Assembly: GCF_017313225.1 (NCBI RefSeq)
Contig: NZ_JAFLNE010000007.1
Location: 30,593-94,592 of the forward strand
Origin: Allomuricauda sp. CAU 1633
GTDB lineage: Bacteria; Bacteroidota; Bacteroidia; Flavobacteriales; Flavobacteriaceae
Length of the DNA stretch: 64,000 nt
Reading direction: 5' to 3'
The notes beneath the pieces are model-generated. The model did no database searches and was not told the origin of the DNA. It worked only from the letters and a program-made list of their open reading frames with translations. The translations under genes were made by a program, and so were the position numbers. Below, piece by piece: positions 25,608 to 33,923 of the stretch (positions are counted from its first letter, which is position 1; every line of letters begins with the position of its first letter).

Positions 25608-25940
25608 ATGGACAAGGGTGAATTTGAGGAATCCATCACGTTTAACTTGGCGGATATACTGGAGTTCAATTCCAATTCCATTGTGGTAAAAAACATAAGT
25701 GTCCAGAACAACTGTATCATACAGGCATTCGCATTTGATTTCGGCAAGGTGTTGTCCCATAGTGAATCCCCTTTTATTCGATTCGTCCATATCATTGAAG
25801 GAAAAGCCGAGGTTGTGATAAACGGTAATTCTACTTTTATGCGGAGAGGGGATTCCATAATTATACCTGCATTTACACCCTGCTCCTTTGAAGCAAATCA
25901 TAAATTTAAGATGTTATGTACCACTATAAAAAATGAATGA
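25608..25940 (+). CDS. Cupin-fold sensor-like small protein
   Basis: A 110-residue single cupin domain. Seen: the VLSHSESPFIRFVHIIEGKAEVVING strand pair and RRGDSIIIPAFTPCSFEAN, the second cupin motif without a full metal-binding triad. It resembles the N-terminal ligand-binding domain of AraC regulators (AraC_binding type). The ATG at 25608 follows the 38-residue ORF. Function unknown. Confidence 0.7.
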   Translation: MDKGEFEESITFNLADILEFNSNSIVVKNISVQNNCIIQAFAFDFGKVLSHSESPFIRFVHIIEGKAEVVINGNSTFMRRGDSIIIPAFTPCSFEANHKFKMLCTTIKNE

Positions 25941-25973
25941 CCCGTCTATTTCATCTACACAAAAGAATATTCA

Positions 25974-26195
25974 ATGAAAAGAAATGCCACAAAAAAAGAA
26001 TACCAAAGAGGAGATCTTGTTTACGCAAAGGTAAGGCCGACGGTACTGCTTGTGGTGCGATTGTATGTTCGTAAAGTCTACTACTGTGCTATCCAGAACG
26101 ACCCGGCCAAAAATGAATTGGTTTATTTGGCCAGCGAGCTTAAACCGTATGTAGGTAATCTATCTACTATTAAACATGAACAACTGACATTATGA
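25974..26195 (+). CDS. Hypothetical protein, first gene of the DUF1611 operon
   Basis: A 73-residue basic protein (MKRNATKKEYQRGDLVYAKV...) with an SH3-like or KOW-like beta pattern (RGDLVYAKVRPTVLLVVRLY, then RKVYYCAIQNDPAKNELVYL). I do not recognise a family. Its TGA overlaps the ATG of the DUF1611 gene (ATGA), so it is probably expressed with it; similar tiny partners are often regulatory or RNA-binding, which is a guess. Confidence 0.6.
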   Translation: MKRNATKKEYQRGDLVYAKVRPTVLLVVRLYVRKVYYCAIQNDPAKNELVYLASELKPYVGNLSTIKHEQLTL

Positions 26196-27271
26196 AAGAA
26201 AGCGCACTAGTTTATTGTGAAAACGAATTTGGGAATATAGACGGTAAAGTGGCCAATGGACTTATTAGACAATCGGAAAGGTATACCATTGTTGGAGTCA
26301 TAGACAGTACCAAAGCCGGACAAGATGCAGGTGAGTATCTTGATGGTGTAAAAAACACTATTCCAATTTTTAAAAGCATTGAAAGTGCCCTGGAAGAATT
26401 GGGCAGTATTCCGAAATACTTTATCTATGGCATCGCCCCTCTCGCTTCATTTTTAGACAATGAACAAAGAGAGATTATTTTTACAGCTATGAAGAGTGAG
26501 ATGGACATCATTAATGGTCTTCCAGAATTTTTTAGCGATGATCCGCAATTTTCCAAGATGGCCCATGTGCATGGGGTAACCATCCAGGATGTGCGAAAGC
26601 CGCCTGGACGTGAAAACCTTCACAATTTTACTGGACGCATCCAAAATGTAAAAGTTCCAATAATCACAGTAATGGGAACTGATTGTGCTGTTGGCAAAAG
26701 AACCACTGCCTTATTTTTGGTGGAAGCACTTCGGAATGAAGGCTTGAATGCAATTTTTGTCACCACTGGTCAAACCGGCCTCCTCCAAGGTTCCGAATAT
26801 GGGGTGGCAGTAGACGTACTAACCTCTGGGTTTGCCACGGGAGAAGTTGAGCATGCTATTCTGAATGCTTGTGAGAAAGAGGAACCCGATATCATTGTAG
26901 TGGAAGGCCAAGGAGCTTTGAGTCATCCCGCATTTACCTCTTCAAGCGCCATCTTGCGTGGTGCAATGCCCGATGCCATTATTTTACAACACCCTCCCAA
27001 GCGAAAAAGCTATTGTGATTATCCCAAAATTCCAATGTTGGGGCTACTTGGTGAGATCGAAATGATAGAGATGTTCTCCAAGGCCAGGGTAATAGCAATT
27101 ACCGTCAACCATGAAAAGATGGACATTGCTGAAATAAGCCAATTCATTACGAGATGTGAATCCGAATTTAATCTGCCCGTCACAGATGTTTTGAAGTATG
27201 GGTGCGATAAATTGGTAAAAGCATTACTCAGGACATTTCCAGAGCTTGCAAGGGAATCTGTGTCCGTTTGA
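26192..27271 (+). CDS. DUF1611 P-loop protein (DgcN-like N-acetyltransferase family)
   Basis: A 359-residue protein. Residues ~1-120 form a Rossmann-like N domain (VANGLIRQSERYTIVGVIDS). The C domain holds a Walker A-like loop GTDCAVGKRTTALFLVEAL (about residue 168), followed by VTTGQTGLLQG and IIVVEGQGALSHPAF, the hallmark of DUF1611. From memory, characterised relatives (DgcN) N-acetylate D-glutamate in D-Glu catabolism; substrate here is not shown. It is embedded in a coupled operon with an amino-acid racemase (4-base overlap) and a VanX-like peptidase. Confidence 0.85.
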   Translation: MKESALVYCENEFGNIDGKVANGLIRQSERYTIVGVIDSTKAGQDAGEYLDGVKNTIPIFKSIESALEELGSIPKYFIYGIAPLASFLDNEQREIIFTAMKSEMDIINGLPEFFSDDPQFSKMAHVHGVTIQDVRKPPGRENLHNFTGRIQNVKVPIITVMGTDCAVGKRTTALFLVEALRNEGLNAIFVTTGQTGLLQGSEYGVAVDVLTSGFATGEVEHAILNACEKEEPDIIVVEGQGALSHPAFTSSSAILRGAMPDAIILQHPPKRKSYCDYPKIPMLGLLGEIEMIEMFSKARVIAITVNHEKMDIAEISQFITRCESEFNLPVTDVLKYGCDKLVKALLRTFPELARESVSV

Positions 27272-28353
27272 ATCTTCCGAGAATAGATATTGATTCTGCG
27301 AAAATTGCACATAACGTCCAACAATTGACAACGCTTTATGGCACCAAAGGCATCAAAATAATAGGAGTCACCAAGGTCATTGGCGGAGATCCGGTCATTG
27401 CTGGGATGATGGTGAAAAATGGCATCAAAACCTTGGCGGACTCCAGATTGGAAAATATCCAGAGAATGCGCAAAGCTGGTATACGGGCGCAGTTTATGTT
27501 GCTCAAGTCACCAGCCCTTAGCCAAGCGGAAGAAGTGATCACCCATACCCATATTAGCCTGAATTCGGAACTCATAGTACTCAAGGAACTTTCAAAATGT
27601 GCCTTGAAAAATCATAGTATCCATAAGGTAATCTTAATGGTGGAACTTGGAGATTTGCGTGAAGGAATCATGCCTTCGGAAATGGAGAATATGGTAAGGG
27701 ATGTAATTAGCTTGAAAGGCATCGTTTTGATTGGGATTGGTACAAACCTCGCTTGTTTAGGTGGAATAGCGCCTGATTCTGATAATATGGCTGAGCTATC
27801 CTCCATTGCTGGGCATTTGGAAAACAAGTTCAATATTTCCCTGGACATAGTGTCCGGGGGGAGCTCTGCTAACTACCGTTGGTTCAGATCATCGAAAGAT
27901 GTGGACAGGATAAACAGCTTGCGTTTGGGAGAGTCTATTTTTCTGGGACGGGAAACACTTTGTAGAGAACCCATCCCTGGACTTTTTACCGATATATTTA
28001 CCCTTGTGGCCGAGGTTATTGAAGCAAAACAAAAACCTTCCCAACCTTATGGTAAAGTCTATCAAAATATGAACGGTAAAATACTCCACTTCAAAGATCA
28101 TGGGTTAATGAACAGGGCCATTTTGGGCATTGGCTTGCAGGATGTTGTGGTTTCTGGAATTGTCCCGAAACAAAATGTGACCATTTTAGGAGCAAGTAGC
28201 GATCATATCGTGGTAGATAACAATAAGGCAAATTTAGAGGTGGGCGATACTGTAACATTCGATCTTAACTACAATGCCTTGTTGAGAGGACTGAACTCCC
28301 CATATATAACAAAAAATCATGTCAACTATCAAGAATGCAAAGAAGTATTGTGA
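27268..28353 (+). CDS. Alanine/ornithine racemase family PLP enzyme
   Basis: A 361-residue fold-type III PLP enzyme. Seen: N-terminal IDIDSAKIAHNVQQLTTLYG, the PLP-lysine region IKIIGVTKVIGGDPVIAG, the SGGSSANYRWF phosphate-binding loop and the C-terminal barrel DLNYNALLRGLNSPYITK. This matches the alanine/ornithine racemase (Orr) group more than biosynthetic Alr. Start is TTG at 27268, overlapping the DUF1611 stop; no ATG preserves the N-terminus. The 3' end overlaps the peptidase start by 35 bases. Confidence 0.82.
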   Translation: MNLPRIDIDSAKIAHNVQQLTTLYGTKGIKIIGVTKVIGGDPVIAGMMVKNGIKTLADSRLENIQRMRKAGIRAQFMLLKSPALSQAEEVITHTHISLNSELIVLKELSKCALKNHSIHKVILMVELGDLREGIMPSEMENMVRDVISLKGIVLIGIGTNLACLGGIAPDSDNMAELSSIAGHLENKFNISLDIVSGGSSANYRWFRSSKDVDRINSLRLGESIFLGRETLCREPIPGLFTDIFTLVAEVIEAKQKPSQPYGKVYQNMNGKILHFKDHGLMNRAILGIGLQDVVVSGIVPKQNVTILGASSDHIVVDNNKANLEVGDTVTFDLNYNALLRGLNSPYITKNHVNYQECKEVL

Positions 28354-29014
28354 AGTTGTGGAAGCCAGAGATACCCGAAACAAGATCTTGGCCCCGACCA
28401 TTCCAATCAGGGAAAATCACGCCGCCCTAAAAAGTTTAAAAGAGGCAGGTCTTCATTTGATTTTTGAATCCTCGTTCATGGATGGCTATCAATATTTGGT
28501 CCGGGAAGATATGATCGAAAAAATAGCCCGTATAAGTCAACGATTGGATGCGCAAAATAAGACCTTGATCATCCGTTCCGCATGGAGGTCCTTTGAACAT
28601 CAACAGCTACTTTGGGAAACCAAATTTATATCCTTTGGAAGAATGCAAAGGATGCATCCTGAAAAGTCTTTTAAAGAGATTGAAGAGATGGTCAGCCATT
28701 TTATTGCTCCGCCCCAAAAGTCAATGCATACCACAGGTGGAGCAATAGATGCATTGATCTATGATGACGTTAATGATTGTGTCATGGACTTTGGGACGAA
28801 TACTGGGCTGGAAATCAAGCTCTCAAAGCAATGTTACCCCTACCACCCGGGCATTGGCCCTGAAGCGAAGAAGAATAGGGCCCTGTTGATAGGATTGTTT
28901 GAAGATGAAGATTTTGTGTGTGATCTTAAAGAATATTGGCATTTTGATTATGGCGATGTCATGTGGGCCATTGGAAAAGAAAAGGAATATGCCATTTATG
29001 GCTCGATAATGTAA
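28319..29014 (+). CDS. M15-family D-Ala-D-Ala dipeptidase (VanX-like)
   Basis: A 231-residue cytoplasmic zinc peptidase with no signal peptide. Seen: IIRSAWRSFEHQ (substrate Arg and loop), the zinc motif SMHTTGGAIDALIYD (His and Asp ligands, SxHxxGxAxD) and EYWHFDYGD (catalytic Glu and third His ligand, ExWH). VanX/DdpX enzymes hydrolyse D-Ala-D-Ala. It is translated from within the racemase end (35-base overlap), which strongly implies joint function in D-amino-acid turnover. Confidence 0.87.
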   Translation: MSTIKNAKKYCEVVEARDTRNKILAPTIPIRENHAALKSLKEAGLHLIFESSFMDGYQYLVREDMIEKIARISQRLDAQNKTLIIRSAWRSFEHQQLLWETKFISFGRMQRMHPEKSFKEIEEMVSHFIAPPQKSMHTTGGAIDALIYDDVNDCVMDFGTNTGLEIKLSKQCYPYHPGIGPEAKKNRALLIGLFEDEDFVCDLKEYWHFDYGDVMWAIGKEKEYAIYGSIM

Positions 29015-29158
29015 TTAAGATAAGCTTTCAAGGAATCAGACCAAGGATAGATAGTTTTTTGCCTCATTGGACAATCTGTGATTTATGCAAGATTGGTTTG
29101 GTTCAGTGTAACAGTTTGGGGATGTGAAATCCCATCTTTGCAATTAAACACAATTACT

Positions 29159-30007
29159 ATGGATAATGACCCTATAAGAGAAATAAAAAATGCACTGAAA
29201 AAGAGTCAATGGAGAAATTTGTTCATTATTACCGTATTGGCGGTACTTCTAATTGTATTTAAACCATGGGTGCAGATTGGGGCAGGTGAAAGAGGTGTTG
29301 TCCAAAATTTCGGGGCAGTACAGGATAAGGTATTGAATGAAGGGATTCACTTCAAAATACCAGTAGTACAAACCGTGATTCCCATGGATGTTAAAATTCA
29401 AAAAATCATGACAGATGCCGCTTCTTCATCCTCAGATCTTCAGGATGTGGATTTATCTGTTGCACTTAATTATCACATTATACCCGATAAAGCTAATTTG
29501 GTTTATCAAACCATTGGTGTGGAATTTAAGGAGCGTATTATTGACCCTGCCATTCAAGAGGTGATGAAAGCAGTGTCGGCCAAGTATACCGCAGAAGAAT
29601 TGATTACCAAAAGACCGGCAGTAAGCTCGGAAATGCAAGAAGCCCTTACTTCTAGATTGCTTGTTTCGAACATATCCGTTGATGCCTTTTCTATCATCTC
29701 ATTTAGTTTTTCTCAGACGTTTACCGATGCGATTGAGGCAAAACAAACCGCTGAACAAAATGCATTGAAGGCAAAAAGGGACCTGGATAGGATAAAAGTC
29801 GAAGCTGAGCAGACCATTGCTGCAGCAACTGCCGAAGCAGAGGCACTTCGTTTACAGAAAATGAATATTTCACCCGACCTAATTGAACTCAGGAAGATAG
29901 AAGCAAACCTAAAGGCCATAGAAAAATGGAATGGGATTTTGCCCCAAGTAACGGGTGCAGGCGCCATTCCCTTTATTGGTGTGGGAGATGTTATTAGGAA
30001 CAGATAA
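29159..30007 (+). CDS. Prohibitin / SPFH (band 7) domain protein
   Basis: A 282-residue membrane-anchored protein: cytoplasmic N-terminus, one transmembrane helix (NLFIITVLAVLLIVFKPW, residues ~22-40), the SPFH core starting GAGERGVVQNFGAVQDKVLN, and a coiled coil of Ala/Glu/Lys (~195-250). Prohibitins form ring scaffolds that partner with FtsH-like proteases. The ATG at 29159 is chosen; an in-frame extension to 29078 is less typical. A 73-residue membrane ORF follows. Confidence 0.88.
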   Translation: MDNDPIREIKNALKKSQWRNLFIITVLAVLLIVFKPWVQIGAGERGVVQNFGAVQDKVLNEGIHFKIPVVQTVIPMDVKIQKIMTDAASSSSDLQDVDLSVALNYHIIPDKANLVYQTIGVEFKERIIDPAIQEVMKAVSAKYTAEELITKRPAVSSEMQEALTSRLLVSNISVDAFSIISFSFSQTFTDAIEAKQTAEQNALKAKRDLDRIKVEAEQTIAAATAEAEALRLQKMNISPDLIELRKIEANLKAIEKWNGILPQVTGAGAIPFIGVGDVIRNR

Positions 30008-30029
30008 TTGATCATCATTGAATTTAAAC

Positions 30030-30251
30030 ATGGAGACGATAATCACTAAGTTTATATTGATTCACTTCATAATGGGAGGTATTAGAGGGTTTTATAGATA
30101 TCTTATGATTGAAAAACACCAATACAATTACTATGATCATTCCATGAAACTTGGAGGAAAATTGGCCCATAATTTGTTATATGGCACTTTCAATTCAACT
30201 ACTCTTTTCATTTCAGTTTGTTTGACCGTCCTGGTATTTTTTATCTCTTAG
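30030..30251 (+). CDS. Small membrane protein, 73 residues
   Basis: METIITKFILIHFIMGGIRG... has two hydrophobic stretches, ~5-20 and ~52-72 (FISVCLTVLVFFIS). ATG at 30030, 22 bases after the prohibitin gene. No family recognised. It may be co-transcribed with prohibitin. Confidence 0.5.
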   Translation: METIITKFILIHFIMGGIRGFYRYLMIEKHQYNYYDHSMKLGGKLAHNLLYGTFNSTTLFISVCLTVLVFFIS

Positions 30252-30655
30252 GAAGCACATACTGCCGATATAGAAATGTATCTTTTTCCATAACTTTTTG
30301 ATAGAATTAAGTCTATTTTTCTATAGTAATTGACTTGATTTCAGATTGAGTTCCCTAATTCTTAAGTAACAATTAGCATTGCTGTTACAATAATCCTAAA
30401 TAAAGAGTATTTGTTCAAAATATTGGGCAAACATCGGCTGTTCATCTGTATACAGAAATTCCTGTTGGTATCAATTGTATGAGAGACCGCCTTATCACGT
30501 AAACGTCAAGATGGTTGCCAAATATGATGTAAAAACTGTTTTGGGAAAGTGGTAAAGGACAATTGAATTATATCGGAACAATGAATAATGGTGTTGAATA
30601 CCTTATGCCTTCTCAATAATTTCCTCCTTATCTGCCAAAACATTAAATTAGGTAA
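30252..30655. other. Non-coding stretch with a gene relic
   Basis: About 400 AT-rich bases. Around 30507-30619 a peptide-like run (AKYDVKTVLGKW, stop, then a frame giving GQLNYIGTMNNGVEYLMPSQ) looks like the decayed end of a protein gene. It lies just before the mobilization module, so it may mark an insertion boundary. No intact gene seen. Confidence 0.35.
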
Positions 30656-31381
30656 ATGAACGACAGCATCAGTAAATACTTGCTCTTATTGTGTATTGCA
30701 TATGCCTATATACGGCTGTTTATAGCTTATATAAGATTCTTTGCAAGATATATGTTCAATGAAAAGGTTGGATGGGACAAATACATTGAAAGGCCCCGAT
30801 TGGTATTTTATGGTATTGGCCTACTTCTGATGCATACCACCTATTCTAAGATTATGAAAGATACACAGGAATCTTTAAGTGTATATTCCATTTTAAATCT
30901 TGTAGTCTTTGTTCAAGGATTTGTGTTTAGCCAGATAACATGGTCCAAGATGTTCAAAGGTGTTTTTATTCCAAGTATCAAAAAGAAGTTGCGTTCGTCC
31001 AAGAATTTCAATATCTCCGCATCCAAATCGCATTTGGACAAGCTGTATGATGAACTTGTCAGGTATGAAATGCTAAGACTTGAACAAACTACTAGGGAGG
31101 ATTTTCTAAATGCGCTTACCAATAATTGGAATGCACACGAATCCAAAATCCATTTTAACTTGGACTCCCCAAGTGCCAGAGAGTTTTATGAGTTCTTTAC
31201 GGCATCTTTTCCAAGCAACTCAATGACCTTAAAGGACTTCTTCGAGACCTCCAATGTTATCCGAAGACCGGATGGCAGACCTTACAACTATTCCACCATA
31301 AAGAACGCGCCGATACGTACCCCTGTTTCCAAGCGGAATGGAGATCTGCAGGTTGTTTTTTCATCTTTCCAAAACCAATAG
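30656..31381 (+). CDS. Membrane protein of the mobilization module, unknown function
   Basis: A 241-residue protein with up to four hydrophobic segments in the first ~105 residues (KYLLLLCIAYAYIRLFIAYI, RLVFYGIGLLLMHT, and a VVFVQGFVFSQI stretch). A charged soluble half follows, including the PSAREFYEFFTASFPSNSMT segment. Not recognised as a known family. Position directly before the excisionase-like, MobC and relaxase genes suggests an element-borne accessory gene. Confidence 0.7.
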   Translation: MNDSISKYLLLLCIAYAYIRLFIAYIRFFARYMFNEKVGWDKYIERPRLVFYGIGLLLMHTTYSKIMKDTQESLSVYSILNLVVFVQGFVFSQITWSKMFKGVFIPSIKKKLRSSKNFNISASKSHLDKLYDELVRYEMLRLEQTTREDFLNALTNNWNAHESKIHFNLDSPSAREFYEFFTASFPSNSMTLKDFFETSNVIRRPDGRPYNYSTIKNAPIRTPVSKRNGDLQVVFSSFQNQ

Positions 31382-31481
31382 GATTACCTACAATTCCAAT
31401 TTGGATACATGGCATGCAATGCTGACATTTCCTTTTGTTTCCCTTGCTAGTTTAGTTCCATCGTCACATAAAAATGGGAAA

Positions 31482-31775
31482 ATGGATTATTTTGAACTAA
31501 TGGAGAAATTGGACCGAATTGAACGGTTATTGGTCTCCAACAAGGAAGTATTGACACTCGAGGAAACCTGTGAGTATACGGGTATTTCCAGAAGTTATCT
31601 GTACAAACTGACCGCAGCTAGGGAAATTCCCCATTCCAAGCCCAATGGGAAAATGATATTCTTTGAAAAGAAGAAGCTCAATGAATGGTTATTGCAAAAT
31701 GGAAGAAAATCCAAAATGGAAATTGAGGATGCGGCCATTAAATACACCCTTAAAAGGAGAAATGGCCAATTGTAG
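31482..31775 (+). CDS. Excisionase-like HTH DNA-binding protein
   Basis: A 97-residue protein: short helical N-terminus (MDYFELMEKLDRIERLL), then a winged-helix of the excisionase/HTH_17 type (LTLEETCEYTGISRSYLYKL ... IPHSKPNGKMIFFEKKKLNEWL). Such proteins control excision or transfer genes in Bacteroidota mobile elements. The ATG at 31482 is used rather than a distant in-frame start at 31338 that would overlap the previous gene. Confidence 0.82.
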   Translation: MDYFELMEKLDRIERLLVSNKEVLTLEETCEYTGISRSYLYKLTAAREIPHSKPNGKMIFFEKKKLNEWLLQNGRKSKMEIEDAAIKYTLKRRNGQL

Positions 31776-31876
31776 AACAATGCATTTGATCTTGCGTCTG
31801 AGTGGAAATTCAAGATGTGTCATTGTCATGACAAATCTTGCTTTTGCTCCCGGAGGTCGCAAAAGATGATGGAAAT

Positions 31877-32173
31877 ATGAAAAAGGAGTTCGTCCAGTTC
31901 CGATGCTCGGTCTACGAGAAGAAACTGCTGAAGGTAAAGGCCAGAAAGAGCGGTCTATCCATCAGTGAATACTGTCGCCGAGCAGCATTCAATGACAGGA
32001 TAATTGAGCGGATGACCGATGAGCAAATTGAGGCCTATAAAATGTTGGTGAAATACCAAAGGAACTTCAAACTGATCACCAATATGTTCCGCAAACGCAA
32101 CCCAAAATTGGCAGAAGAAGTAGCCCAACTGGCCAATGAAATACGACAGCACCTTATAAGCTTCAAAAAATGA
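31877..32173 (+). CDS. mobC: MobC-like relaxosome accessory protein
   Basis: A 98-residue protein with a ribbon-helix-helix N-terminus (MKKEFVQFRCSVYEKKLLKV, RKSGLSISEYCRRAAF) and a C-terminal helical MobC-type region. It would bind oriT and help the relaxase. Its TGA overlaps the relaxase ATG by 4 bases. The preferred ATG is 31877. Confidence 0.82.
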   Translation: MKKEFVQFRCSVYEKKLLKVKARKSGLSISEYCRRAAFNDRIIERMTDEQIEAYKMLVKYQRNFKLITNMFRKRNPKLAEEVAQLANEIRQHLISFKK

Positions 32174-33039
32174 TAGGAAAGGGTAAAGCAATATCACACA
32201 CTGCAGCTTCCATGAGCTATGGACTGAAGGAAGAAAAGGATTCAGAAATTATCCACAGTCAATATCTGGCCGGGGAAACTCCAAGGGAAATTACGGAGGA
32301 GTTCAGGGTCATTCAACAGCAGAACGAACTATGCAAAAAGAACACGCTCAGCTTTGTGCTAAGCCCGACGATAGAGGACGGTAAAAAACTGGAAGCGAAA
32401 CAACTGAAAGAAATGACCGAACGGTTCCTTAAAGAAATGAGGTTAAAGGAAAATCAGGCTGTGGCCTTTGTACACAGGGACAAGGAACACGTACATGTCC
32501 ACCTCTATGTGAACCGGATAAGCTTTGAGGGAAAGGCCTACAATGACAGTTTCATTGGAAACCGGAGCCAACAAATGGCCGAGAAGGTGGCTAAACAGAT
32601 GAACCTCACTACAGTAAGGGAGGTGCAACAAGAAAAGTTGTATAGGATGAATGAAATCAGGTCGGAAATACAGCGGATCCATGAAAAAGTCATGGCCAAG
32701 GAGCGGCCAAGGGATTTTGACCAGTATATCAAATCGATGGAGGAGAACAAGGTGAAAGTCATCCCGAGTATCAACAGACAGAACCAATTACAGGGCTTTC
32801 GGTTCGAGTACAAAGGAACGAACCTTAAAGGTAGGGAGGTGCACCGTTCCATGTCCATGGGCAGAATTGCGGGCCAAATGAACTTTGAGAAGGACAGGGT
32901 ACAAAGAATGGCAAAGGACAGGAGCATGGAACTTTTGGGTAGGACAGTGAATGTCCCATCCAATTTGGCAGCAACCATTGCCAAGAAAACAATAAAACTG
33001 GCCATCAAAGTGGTCAGGGATACGGGAATAGGAATCTAA
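32170..33039 (+). CDS. Relaxase / mobilization nuclease (MobA-like)
   Basis: A 289-residue relaxase of the Bacteroidota mobilization type. Seen: N-terminal Tyr candidate in MSYGLKEEKDSE, the HUH-like metal motif HVHVHLYVNR (~residue 104) and a following FEGKAYNDSF strand. It would nick oriT and carry the strand to a recipient using a helper conjugative system. Coupled to mobC by ATGA overlap. Length is on the short side, lacking a helicase or primase domain. Confidence 0.87.
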   Translation: MIGKGKAISHTAASMSYGLKEEKDSEIIHSQYLAGETPREITEEFRVIQQQNELCKKNTLSFVLSPTIEDGKKLEAKQLKEMTERFLKEMRLKENQAVAFVHRDKEHVHVHLYVNRISFEGKAYNDSFIGNRSQQMAEKVAKQMNLTTVREVQQEKLYRMNEIRSEIQRIHEKVMAKERPRDFDQYIKSMEENKVKVIPSINRQNQLQGFRFEYKGTNLKGREVHRSMSMGRIAGQMNFEKDRVQRMAKDRSMELLGRTVNVPSNLAATIAKKTIKLAIKVVRDTGIGI

Positions 33040-33049
33040 ATAGTATACC

Positions 33050-33505
33050 ATGGCAAAACTTGATGAAATAGCGGAACTGTTGACCGAGGAGATAAGTGAG
33101 TTTGAAAAGAGCATCGCACGATTGGAAAAGGTGCATGATGGCATGCAGAACCTTCAACTTAGGCCTGATACTGCTGGGATTGATGCACTCTTGAAAGGGT
33201 ACAGCAACAATCAAAAGAAAAACATTGAGGAACAGCAAAAACTGATGCAACGGATTCTTCGCAAGGTGGAGAAATCAATTTTGTTGCCAAGTTGGGCCAT
33301 AAAACTGTCTTGGGGATTGTTGGTGTGTGTCCTTTTGGTCATCGGATTTTCGGTCTATCAGGTATCAAGGATATCCAAGAAAGAAGAGGCTGCATATATG
33401 AAAGGCCGGGACAGTGTCATGGGACATTACGGGACATTCCTTGATGAGAGCCCGCAGGCAAAGGAACTCTACCAAAAATGGATAGAGGAAAATGGCAAAA
33501 AGTAG
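33050..33505 (+). CDS. Coiled-coil membrane protein of the mobilization module
   Basis: A 151-residue protein: coiled coil (~residues 1-80), one transmembrane helix (~residues 85-105, LSWGLLVCVLLVIGFSVYQV) and a charged tail ending WIEENGKK. It follows the relaxase by 10 bases. Similar proteins (DUF6730-like, uncertain) follow MobA in Bacteroidota elements. Role unknown. Confidence 0.75.
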   Translation: MAKLDEIAELLTEEISEFEKSIARLEKVHDGMQNLQLRPDTAGIDALLKGYSNNQKKNIEEQQKLMQRILRKVEKSILLPSWAIKLSWGLLVCVLLVIGFSVYQVSRISKKEEAAYMKGRDSVMGHYGTFLDESPQAKELYQKWIEENGKK

Positions 33506-33618
33506 GATAGCGCCCTATCCGATTTTTGCTTGACGTTTATCTACCGGAACACTACAAAAATCGGACAGGATCCATGCGCAAAGTTTAGAGGTAAGAATTT
33601 GGGACATTTGCCCCCATA

Positions 33619-33647
33619 AAAAAACCATCTTTAAAAGATGGTTTTTA
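33619..33647 (-). terminator. Terminator of the cold-shock gene
   Basis: AAAAACCATCTT and AAGATGGTTTTT form a perfect stem with a short A/T loop. It lies 21 bases past the csp stop; symmetric A and T tails mean it can also act on the mobilization transcript. Confidence 0.75.
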
Positions 33648-33667
33648 TTGTTTGTAGAATAAAGGAT

Positions 33668-33865
33668 CTAACTGATCAATAATTCGACATTTACGGCGTT
33701 CATGCCCTTCTGGCCTCTTTCCATTGTAAATTTTACCTTATCGTTTTCACGGATTTTATCTATGAGGCCACTTTGGTGCACAAAAACATCATCATTGGAG
33801 TCATTGGGCTGAATAAAACCAAAACCCTTTGCTTCGTTATAAAATTTTACTGTTCCTTCTCGCAT
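33668..33865 (-). CDS. Cold-shock domain protein
   Basis: A 65-residue CspA-type OB-fold RNA chaperone. Seen: RNP1-like KGFGFIQ, RNP2-like VFVHQSGL, and MREGTVKFYNEA at the N-terminus. Full family length. The gene lies on the minus strand downstream of the desaturase (58 bases), which recalls cold-adaptation pairings; the link is inference. Confidence 0.93.
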   Translation of the reverse strand: MREGTVKFYNEAKGFGFIQPNDSNDDVFVHQSGLIDKIRENDKVKFTMERGQKGMNAVNVELLIS

Positions 33866-33923
33866 TACTTTATATTTAATATTTATATTCTATTCAATGT
33901 TTGTTTTTATAATCACCCCTCTA

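Noticed and set aside
28319..29014. Vancomycin-type resistance from the VanX-like gene
   Set aside because: No vanH/vanA/vanRS partners; the neighbours point to amino-acid turnover.
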